From positions 1-26,609 of the forward strand of contig CAZVYN010000061.1 of the NCBI GenBank assembly GCA_964631125.1: a stretch of DNA of 26,609 bases. Direction: 5' to 3'. Position numbers and translations under genes: made by a program. Positions 21,353 through 26,609 of the stretch are shown one piece after another. The DNA is from CAZVYN01 sp964631125. GTDB taxonomy: Bacteria > Eisenbacteria > RBG-16-71-46 > CAIMUX01. How positions within the stretch are numbered: the stretch's first letter is position 1; each line of letters begins with the position of its first letter. The notes under the pieces were generated by a model. The model worked only from the letters and a program-made list of their open reading frames with translations. It had not been told where the DNA came from and made no database searches.

Positions 21353-21576
21353 GAACTCCTCCGACCGGCCGCGGGCCGGTTGGCAGTCGACCGATTTCCA
21401 GTCAACAGCGTCTCGATCTGCGCGATCTCACGACGCACGTCGCGGATACGCAGAGGATTCTCCAACTGCTTCATCACGTTCCGGAAGCGCAGGTTGAACT
21501 GCTCTTCACGGAGATCCTTCAGCCGCTGCTGCATGTCCTGCTCGCTCAGCGCGCGCAGGGTCGCGATCTTTGCCAC
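21349..21576 (-). CDS. rpmC: 50S ribosomal protein L29 (uL29)
   Basis: 75 residues; two-helix bundle near the tunnel exit that binds trigger factor with L23. Core ATLRALSEQDMQQRLKDLREEQFNLRFRNVMKQLENPLRIRDVRREIAQIETLL is normal; a short tail (GNRSTANRPAAGRRSS) follows and includes a 7-bp hairpin (21364–21380). Start is GTG 21576, RBS GAGGAGG. The stop overlaps the rpsQ start. Confidence 0.97.
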   Translation of the reverse strand: MAKIATLRALSEQDMQQRLKDLREEQFNLRFRNVMKQLENPLRIRDVRREIAQIETLLTGNRSTANRPAAGRRSS

Positions 21577-21586
21577 GACATCCTCC

Positions 21587-22000
21587 TCAGTGGACCTGGC
21601 GCTCGACGAACTTGGTCTTCACCGGCAACTTCGACGCGCCCAGGCGCAACGCCTCGCGCGCGAGATCGACCGGGATCCCCTCCAGCTCGAAGAGAATGCG
21701 GCCGGGCCGGATGACCGCGACCCAGTACTCCGGATTGCCTTTTCCCTTGCCCATGCGCGTCTCCGCCGGCTTCAGGGTGATCGGCTTGTCCGGGAAGATC
21801 CGGATCCACATCTTGCCGCCGCGCTTGATGTGTCGGTTGATGGCGACGCGGGCTGCTTCGATCTGGCGGCTGGAGAGCCAGCACGGATCGAGCGCCTTGA
21901 GGCCGAACTCGCCGAACGAGAGCGTGCCCCCGCGGGTGGCGACCCCGCCCATACGTCCCTTGTGCATCTTGCGGTACTTGGTCCGCTTCGGCATCAACAT
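21587..22000 (-). CDS. rplP: 50S ribosomal protein L16 (uL16)
   Basis: Late-assembly protein next to the A-site, 137 residues. MPKRTKYRKMHKGRMGGVATRGG, RIFPDKPITLKPAETRMGKGKGNPEYWVAVIRPG and GRILFELEG are diagnostic. Start ATG 22000 (AGGAG at 9 nt); the reading MLMPK allows a second start at 21994. Confidence 0.98.
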   Translation of the reverse strand: MLMPKRTKYRKMHKGRMGGVATRGGTLSFGEFGLKALDPCWLSSRQIEAARVAINRHIKRGGKMWIRIFPDKPITLKPAETRMGKGKGNPEYWVAVIRPGRILFELEGIPVDLAREALRLGASKLPVKTKFVERQVH

Positions 22001-22015
22001 GGAATCGTGCTCCTG

Positions 22016-22720
22016 CTAGTTCCTACCGTGACGTGGGGGCCGTCCACCGCCGGCGGAGGCCGGCGCCTCGACCGGCGCCACTCGCGTCTCGCCGTCGAGG
22101 ACCTCGCCGATGAAGATCCAGACCTTCACGCCGATGGCGCCGTAGGTCGTGACCGCCGTGGCCCGTGCGAAATCGATGTCGGCCCGGAGCGTGTGCAGAG
22201 GGACGCGTCCCTCGCGATATCCCTCGACGCGGGACATCTCGGCGCCGCCCAGTCGGCCCGACGCCAGCACGCGGATCCCGAGTGCGCCGGAGCGCATCGT
22301 CGTGGAAACCGCCTTCTTCATGGCGCGACGGAAGGAGACGCGCTGTTCGAGCTGCCGCGCGATGTTCTCCGCCACCAGCACCGCGTTGCAGTCGGGGTTG
22401 TCGATCGACTTGATGTCGATGAAGACCTCGCGCTTGAAGTGGTACTTCAACTCGTCGCGGATTTGGTTGACCTGGGCGCCGCTGCGTCCGATCACCATCC
22501 CGGGCTTCGAGGTGTGGAGAACGACATCGATCCTCTCCTCGCCGCGGCGCTCGATGATGATCTTGGCCAGACCCGAGTTCACCAGGCGCTTGGAGAGATA
22601 CTTCCGGATGTCGAGGTCCTCCTTGAGCAGGCCCGCGTAGTGCTTCTTGGCGAACCAGCGCGAGTCCCACGTCTTGATGACGCCGAGACGGAAGCCGATC
22701 GGATGCGTTTTCTGACCCAA
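22016..22720 (-). CDS. rpsC: 30S ribosomal protein S3 (uS3)
   Basis: mRNA-entry protein of the 30S head, 234 residues. MGQKTHPIGFRLG start, KH domain with GxxG (VIGRSGAQVNQIRDEL), and the C-terminal fold (VSFRRAMKKAVSTTMRSGALGIRVLASGRLGGAEMSR, YGAIGVKVWIFIGEV). Short Ala/Gly/Pro-rich tail. Start is TTG 22720 behind GGAGGAGG. Confidence 0.97.
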   Translation of the reverse strand: MGQKTHPIGFRLGVIKTWDSRWFAKKHYAGLLKEDLDIRKYLSKRLVNSGLAKIIIERRGEERIDVVLHTSKPGMVIGRSGAQVNQIRDELKYHFKREVFIDIKSIDNPDCNAVLVAENIARQLEQRVSFRRAMKKAVSTTMRSGALGIRVLASGRLGGAEMSRVEGYREGRVPLHTLRADIDFARATAVTTYGAIGVKVWIFIGEVLDGETRVAPVEAPASAGGGRPPRHGRN

Positions 22721-22734
22721 GGAACCCTCCTCCT

Positions 22735-23076
22735 CTACTTCTTGCTGTCGCCGACGATGATCGTGATGTGCGAGGTCCGCTTGAGGATCTGCGTGGCGCG
22801 GCGCTGCGCGCGCGGCATCATCCGCTTCATCGTCGGACCCGCCCCCGCCACCGCCATGCGAACGCGCAGCCGGTCGACGTCGAGTCCGTCCTGCTTCTGC
22901 GTCGCGTTGGCCACGGCCGAACGAAGCACTTTCGAGATCTGCTTCGCAATCGGCCGCGTCGTGAAGGCGAGCACTTCCTCGGCCCGATTGACCGGCAGGT
23001 TGCGGATCAAGCGCAGGACGCGGTCCGCCTTGCGCGGCGAGATCCGGACCATCTTGGCAATCGCCTTGGCTTCCAT
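22735..23076 (-). CDS. rplV: 50S ribosomal protein L22 (uL22)
   Basis: Tunnel-lining protein, 113 residues. VRISPRKADRVLRLIRNLPVNRAEEVLAF at the N-terminus; the tunnel loop and GPTMKRMMPRAQRRATQILKRTSHITIIV at the end. Start ATG 23076, RBS AGGAG. The 59-base spacer before it contains 7-bp repeats. Confidence 0.98.
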   Translation of the reverse strand: MEAKAIAKMVRISPRKADRVLRLIRNLPVNRAEEVLAFTTRPIAKQISKVLRSAVANATQKQDGLDVDRLRVRMAVAGAGPTMKRMMPRAQRRATQILKRTSHITIIVGDSKK

Positions 23077-23090
23077 CGTGGCTCCTCTTG

Positions 23091-23132
23091 CTACTGGCTG
23101 CTGACTACTGGCTGCTGGCTACTAGCTACTGG
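23091..23132. repeat. 7-bp tandem repeat in rplV/rpsS spacer
   Basis: Six adjoining 7-bp units (CTACTGG, CTGCTGA, CTACTGG, CTGCTGG, CTACTAG, CTACTGG), effectively a 14-bp period. On the transcript strand they read CCAGTAG/CCAGCAG, between the rpsS stop and the rplV RBS. Confidence 0.88.
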
Positions 23133-23135
23133 CGG

Positions 23136-23417
23136 CTAACGCATCGAAGCGGTCTTGTCCGACTTCGAGTGGCCGCGAAACGTCCGCGTCGCCGCGAATT
23201 CGCCGAGCTTGTGGCCGACCATGTTCTCCGAGATGTAGATCGGGATGAACTTGTTGCCGTTGTGCACCGCGAGCGTGTGGCCGACGAACTCCGGCAGCAC
23301 GGTCGAGCGGCGAGCCCAGGTCCGAATGACCTTCTTCTCGCGCGACTTGTTCATCTCCTCGATCTTGGCCGCCAGGTTGGCGTCGACGAACGGCCCCTTC
23401 TTGATCGATCTCGACAT
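23136..23417 (-). CDS. rpsS: 30S ribosomal protein S19 (uS19)
   Basis: 93 residues, head of the 30S subunit with S13. MSRSIKKGPFVDANLAAKIEEMNKSREKKVIRTWARRSTVLPEFVGHTLAVHNGNKFIPIYISENMVGHKLGEFAATRTFRGH is typical. Start ATG 23417. 57 bases from rplB. Confidence 0.98.
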   Translation of the reverse strand: MSRSIKKGPFVDANLAAKIEEMNKSREKKVIRTWARRSTVLPEFVGHTLAVHNGNKFIPIYISENMVGHKLGEFAATRTFRGHSKSDKTASMR

Positions 23418-23474
23418 GGACGCTTCGTTCCTCTCTCGTGATTGCTTCGAACTATCCGGTCTCCGACCGGCGGA

Positions 23475-24302
23475 TTACGTCGGGCGTCGTCGAACGATCA
23501 GCTTGTCCGAAGCGTTCTTCTTCTTGCGCGTCTTGAGTCCCTTGGTCGGCTTGCCCCACGGCGAACACGGATGACGTCCACCGGAGGTCTTGCCTTCACC
23601 GCCGCCCATCGGGTGGTCAACCGGGTTCATGGCGACTCCACGAACGGAGGGACGCCGGCCGAGCCAGCGGCTCTTGCCCGCCTTGCCGATGACTTCGTTC
23701 TCGTGGTCGATGTTGCCGACCTTGCCGATTGTGCAGTAGCAGTCGAGCCGGAACATCCGGATCTCGCCCGACGGCATGCGAAGCTGGCCGAAGTCGCCCT
23801 CTTTCGCCATGAGCTGGCACTCGGCGCCGGCGCCGCGCGCCACCTGGCCGCCGCGTCCCGGGATGAGTTCGACATTATGCACCGCCGTTCCGAGCGGGAC
23901 CGCGCGCAGGGGCAGCGAATTCCCGTCGCGAACGTCCGCCTTCGGTCCGGAGACCAGCATGTCGCCCACCTTCACGCCGAGCGGCGCGATGATGTACCGC
24001 TTTTCACCGTCCAAGTAGTGCAGCAGCGCGATCCGGCTCGACCGATTCGGGTCGTACTCGATCGACGCGACCTTCGCGGGAACGCCGTGCTTCTCGCGGC
24101 GGAAGTCGATCAGTCGGTACCGCCGCTTGTGGCCGCCGCCTCGGCAGTACGCCGTGGTGCGTCCGTGGTTATTCCGTCCGCCCGAGCGCGTCATCTTCCG
24201 GAGAAGCGACTTCTCCGGCTTCGACGTTGTGATCTCCTCGAAATCGGAGACCGACTTGAAGCGGAGTGACGGCGTCACCGGCTTGAATTTCTTGAGTCCC
24301 AT
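23475..24302 (-). CDS. rplB: 50S ribosomal protein L2 (uL2)
   Basis: Peptidyl-transferase-centre-proximal protein, 275 residues, full length. GLKKFKPVTPSLRFKSV start, GGGHKRRYRLIDFRR, AVHNVELIPGRGGQVARGAG, and the conserved GVAMNPVDHPMGGGEGKTSGG with the catalytic-region His, then the basic tail. Start ATG 24302; the 81-base spacer before it shows nothing recognisable. Confidence 0.98.
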   Translation of the reverse strand: MGLKKFKPVTPSLRFKSVSDFEEITTSKPEKSLLRKMTRSGGRNNHGRTTAYCRGGGHKRRYRLIDFRREKHGVPAKVASIEYDPNRSSRIALLHYLDGEKRYIIAPLGVKVGDMLVSGPKADVRDGNSLPLRAVPLGTAVHNVELIPGRGGQVARGAGAECQLMAKEGDFGQLRMPSGEIRMFRLDCYCTIGKVGNIDHENEVIGKAGKSRWLGRRPSVRGVAMNPVDHPMGGGEGKTSGGRHPCSPWGKPTKGLKTRKKKNASDKLIVRRRPT

Positions 24303-24383
24303 CCAGCTCGCTCCTCGAAGTTCGTCCCGTGGCTGGTTTCGCTACTGAGTCATCAGCGCGACCGGCGCTCCCGTGTTCCCGGC

Positions 24384-24674
24384 CTACAGGTCCTCGAACA
24401 CCTCGATCTTCTGATCCGCCCCGATGGTGACCATCGCCTTCTTCCAGTCGGAGCGTTTGCCCACGAACCGGCCGAGACGTTTGGCCTTCCCCAGGTAATT
24501 GATGGTGCGAACCGCCTTCACGTCGACCTTGAAGATGGCCTCGACGGCGTTCGCGATCTCGATCTTGTTCGCGCTGCGATCGACGAGGAAGACGTACGCG
24601 TTGCTCGCCGTCCTAAGCGCGGTGCCCTTTTCCGTGATGAGCGGCAGCCGCACGATGGAACGTGGATCCTTCAT
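24384..24674 (-). CDS. rplW: 50S ribosomal protein L23 (uL23)
   Basis: Tunnel-exit protein that docks trigger factor and SRP, 96 residues. RLPLITEKGTALRTASNAYVFLVDRSANKIEIANAVEAIFKVDVKAVRTINYLGKAKR is typical. Start ATG 24674 overlaps the rplD stop (ATGA), so coupled. Confidence 0.97.
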   Translation of the reverse strand: MKDPRSIVRLPLITEKGTALRTASNAYVFLVDRSANKIEIANAVEAIFKVDVKAVRTINYLGKAKRLGRFVGKRSDWKKAMVTIGADQKIEVFEDL

Positions 24675-25369
24675 CGGGCGCGCCCCTCCTTCAGAGCCGT
24701 GACCGCCGCCTGCGTGACGACGATGTTCTCGGCCCGCAAGACGTCGTAAGTATTGGCCTGGGCCGCGCTCGTCGTCCGTAGCCAGGGGATGTTCCTCCCG
24801 GCGCGAAGGACCTTCGGATCGTTGCCGTCGATCACGAGCAGGCAGGGCTTGTTCGCGAGTCCCATGCTGGTCAGCAAGCCGAAGAGCTCGCGCGTCTTGC
24901 CCTGCTCCACGCCGACATCGGTCACGACGAACACCTTGCCGTCCTTGGCCCGCACCGAGAGCGCGGAGGCGAAAGCGAGCTGACGCACCTTCTTCGGGAG
25001 CTGCTTGCGATGGTCGTGCGGCTTGGGACCGAAGGCGCGTCCTCCGCCGACCCAGATCGGCGAACGAATGGTGCCCGAGCGCGCGCGTCCAGTGCCCTTC
25101 TGGCGCCACGGCTTGATGCCGCCTCCGCTCACGGCCGCGCGTGTCTTGACCGACGCGGTTCCCTGTCGCTGATTCGTCAGATGGACGTCGACCGCGAGCC
25201 ACATGACGTGGCGGTTGATCGGCTGTCCGAAGATCTCCGCGGGAAGGTCGACCTTGCCGCGCTCGCCCGCCTTCGGGTCACGCAACTGCGCGGACGGCGT
25301 CGCGGCCGGATTCGCGGCCGGATTCGGCGTCGGCTTGCCCGTCGGCTTCGGCTTGTCGGATGTCGCCAT
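24671..25369 (-). CDS. rplD: 50S ribosomal protein L4 (uL4) with N-terminal extension
   Basis: Tunnel protein and, in E. coli, repressor of the S10 operon. 232 residues against about 205. The first 40 residues are Pro/Ala/Lys-rich (MATSDKPKPTGKPTPNPAAN…) and include a 12-bp tandem repeat; the core begins KVDLPAEIFGQPINRHVMWLAV and contains RAAVSGGGIKPWRQKGTGRARSGTIRSPIWVGGGRAFGPKPHDH. Start ATG 25369, 3 bases after the rplC stop. Confidence 0.97.
   Translation of the reverse strand: MATSDKPKPTGKPTPNPAANPAATPSAQLRDPKAGERGKVDLPAEIFGQPINRHVMWLAVDVHLTNQRQGTASVKTRAAVSGGGIKPWRQKGTGRARSGTIRSPIWVGGGRAFGPKPHDHRKQLPKKVRQLAFASALSVRAKDGKVFVVTDVGVEQGKTRELFGLLTSMGLANKPCLLVIDGNDPKVLRAGRNIPWLRTTSAAQANTYDVLRAENIVVTQAAVTALKEGRAR
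25302..25325 (-). repeat. 12-bp tandem repeat in rplD N-terminal extension
   Basis: GCGGCCGGATTC occurs twice adjoining (25302–25313, 25314–25325) and encodes NPAANPAA-type sequence. Confidence 0.8.
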
Positions 25370-25372
25370 GGC

Positions 25373-26071
25373 CTACTTCCCCTTCTTGGCGGAGCCGCCC
25401 GTCGCCCTGGCCTGGATCTTGGCGGCGGCGCGGATCGCCTTGTACGCAGGCCGGATCTCGACCCACGAGTTCGGCGCTCCGGGAACGTTGCCCCGGACGA
25501 GGATCAGGTTGCGATCGAGGTCGACCCTGACCACCTCGAGGTTGATCGCGCTGCGGCGCTTGTCACCCATGTGTCCCGGAAGCTTCTTGCCCTTCCAGAC
25601 GTGCGACGGCCAGGCGCTCGATCCGATCGAACCGGGAAGATCGCCGGTCTTGCTGCCGTGCGTCTCGCTGCCTCCGTGGAAGTGGTGGCGACGGACGACA
25701 CCCGCGAATCCGCGGCCCTTGCTGCGGCCGACGACGTCGACGCGCTGGCCGACGACGAACTGCTCGACGGTGAGCAACGTCCCGCTCGCCATATCGTGGC
25801 CGGCGTCGACGATGAACTCACGGATGCGACGCAGCGCCTTGGCGCCGTGCTTGGCGAGATGTCCGCGCTCCGGTCGGTTCACCTTGCGGGCGGCGTGCTT
25901 CTCGGGCACTTCGTCGAAGCCGAGCTGGATGGCCGAGTAGCCGTCCTTCTCGGGCGTCTTCACCTGTACGACGGGGCAAGGACCGGCCTCGAGGACCGTC
26001 ACCGGAATGGCCAGGCCCTTCTCGGAGAAGACCTGCGTCATGCCCAACTTGCGTCCGATCAATCCGACCAT
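25373..26071 (-). CDS. rplC: 50S ribosomal protein L3 (uL3)
   Basis: 232 residues, slightly long. MVGLIGRKLGMTQVFSEKGLAIPVTVLEAGPCPVVQVKT, and the conserved GRSKGRGFAGVVRRHHFHGGSETHGSK…GSIGSSAWPSHVWKGKKLPGHMGDKRR loop that approaches the peptidyl-transferase centre. The last 20 residues are an Ala/Lys-rich tail. Start ATG 26071. Confidence 0.98.
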   Translation of the reverse strand: MVGLIGRKLGMTQVFSEKGLAIPVTVLEAGPCPVVQVKTPEKDGYSAIQLGFDEVPEKHAARKVNRPERGHLAKHGAKALRRIREFIVDAGHDMASGTLLTVEQFVVGQRVDVVGRSKGRGFAGVVRRHHFHGGSETHGSKTGDLPGSIGSSAWPSHVWKGKKLPGHMGDKRRSAINLEVVRVDLDRNLILVRGNVPGAPNSWVEIRPAYKAIRAAAKIQARATGGSAKKGK

Positions 26072-26088
26072 GGGGTGGTCTCCAAGTA

Positions 26089-26113
26089 ATCACCGTTCGC
26101 TGCGAACGGCGAT
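26089..26113 (-). repeat. Hairpin in rpsJ–rplC spacer
   Basis: Arms ATCACCGTTCG and CGAACGGCGAT (one mismatch) around loop CTG within the 44-base spacer, starting 18 bases upstream of the rplC start. No T-run; role unknown. Confidence 0.5.
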
Positions 26114-26115
26114 GG

Positions 26116-26424
26116 TTACAGCTTGATCTCGATGTCCACGCCGGCCGGGAGCTCGAGCTTCATCAGGGCGTCCATCGTCGCCTGCGACGACTGGGTGATC
26201 TCGATCAGGCGCTTGTGCACCCGGATCTCGAACTGTTCCCGCGACTTCTTGTCGACGTGCGGCGAGCGGAGAACGGTCCAGCGTGAGATCTTCGTCGGGA
26301 GCGGAATCGGCCCCGAGGTGATCGCGCCGGTGCGCTTGGCGGTCTTGACGATCTCACCCGCGGACTTGTCGAGGATCGAGACGTCGTAGGCCTTGAGCTT
26401 GATTCGGATCTTCTGGACCGCCAC
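26116..26424 (-). CDS. rpsJ: 30S ribosomal protein S10 (uS10)
   Basis: 102 residues, usual length; also the NusE antitermination factor. Core KIRIKLKAYDVSILDKSAGEIVKTAKRTGAITSGPIPLPTKISRWTVLRSPHVDKKSREQFEIRVHKRLIEI is typical. Start is GTG 26424 behind AGGAGAG. It opens the S10 operon, 114 bases after tuf. Confidence 0.98.
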   Translation of the reverse strand: MAVQKIRIKLKAYDVSILDKSAGEIVKTAKRTGAITSGPIPLPTKISRWTVLRSPHVDKKSREQFEIRVHKRLIEITQSSQATMDALMKLELPAGVDIEIKL

Positions 26425-26508
26425 GGATTGCTCTCCTGTACCAGCGTGTCTGCAGCAGAATCGCTAACGACAGACCTGTTCGAGATGCGGAAACTGAGCT
26501 GAAACGGA

Positions 26509-26535
26509 ATCGGCCCATCGCTGTGATGGGCCGAT
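26509..26535 (-). terminator. Possible attenuator or terminator between tuf and rpsJ
   Basis: ATCGGCCCATC/GATGGGCCGAT is a perfect 11-bp stem with a 5-nt loop, four bases after the tuf stop codon; it is followed on the minus strand by TCCGTTT, a weak U-run. It could end part of the tuf transcript or reduce read-through into the S10 operon. Confidence 0.45.
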
Positions 26536-26538
26536 GAC

Positions 26539-26609
26539 TTAATCCAAGATCTCGGTGACGACACCCGCTCCGACGGTGCGGCCGCCTTCGCGGATGGCGA
26601 AGCGAAGTT
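26539..26609 (-). CDS. tuf: Elongation factor Tu, C-terminal end
   Basis: Only the last 22 residues are in the window: LRFAIREGGRTVGAGVVTEI, then LD and TAA. This is the universally conserved C-terminus of EF-Tu, and tuf directly before rpsJ is the usual str–S10 junction. Most of the gene lies beyond the right edge. Confidence 0.96.
   Translation of the reverse strand, partial: LRFAIREGGRTVGAGVVTEILD

Noticed and set aside
23091..23132. Cluster of short regulatory sites between rpsS and rplV
   Set aside because: Regular 7-bp periodicity is better explained by slippage.
25010..26089. 359-residue plus-strand frame opposite rplC/rplD
   Set aside because: Antisense shadow without RBS or recognisable domain.

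Overview
This is a 26.6 kb GC-rich bacterial window built around a complete, minus-strand S10–spc–alpha ribosomal protein supercluster. It runs from the 3' end of tuf at the right edge (26609) down to rplQ (9862). The gene order is rpsJ-rplC-rplD-rplW-rplB-rpsS-rplV-rpsC-rplP-rpmC-rpsQ-rplN-rplX-rplE-rpsN-rpsH-rplF-rplR-rpsE-rpmD-rplO-secY-adk-map-rpmJ-rpsM-rpsK-rpsD-rpoA-rplQ. infA, often found between map and rpmJ, is not there. S4, S14 and L36 are the zinc-binding (C+) forms. Many starts are GTG or TTG. The run of N looks like a scaffold gap from a draft or metagenomic assembly. The order is typical of Bacteria. I cannot place the phylum from the window; an uncultured high-GC lineage such as Eisenbacteria is only a guess.

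Downstream of rplQ, after a good intrinsic terminator, come three minus-strand genes joined by ATGA overlaps. They encode an exported GHL10-type glycoside-hydrolase-like protein, a class I SAM methyltransferase, and a 3-hydroxyacyl-CoA dehydrogenase/enoyl-CoA hydratase fusion in the archaeal-type domain order. They converge on a plus-strand trio (2196–5600): a GT-C-like polytopic membrane protein, a TPR lipoprotein, and an exported protein whose GTG start overlaps the lipoprotein stop. A 13-bp perfect hairpin fills the convergence point. Further left are a tRNA-Asn(GUU) with its terminator, a small secreted-protein gene cut by an IS3-family left end, an IS3 orfA remnant, and a partial IS110-family transposase.

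The most unusual signal is sequence texture rather than a new gene. Short tandem duplications (7, 12, 14, 15, 16 and 18 bp) sit at gene starts, gene ends and spacers across the ribosomal cluster. In rpsQ a 15-bp unit carrying the ATG is repeated, giving MTPKT/S repeats. In rplE a 15-bp unit carrying the stop codon is repeated, giving five in-frame stops. In rpsE an 18-bp unit makes a long hexapeptide tail. The spacers rplV/rpsS, rplO/rpmD, rpsK/rpsM and rpmJ/map hold tandem copies of 7–16 bp. A second signal is a set of long perfect palindromes inside coding sequence between 5.6 and 9.8 kb, one of them a 48-bp hairpin at the domain junction of the dehydrogenase/hydratase fusion. The 100-N gap inside rpsQ is flanked by an identical 55-nt sequence on both sides; collapsing that overlap restores one 127-residue reading frame.
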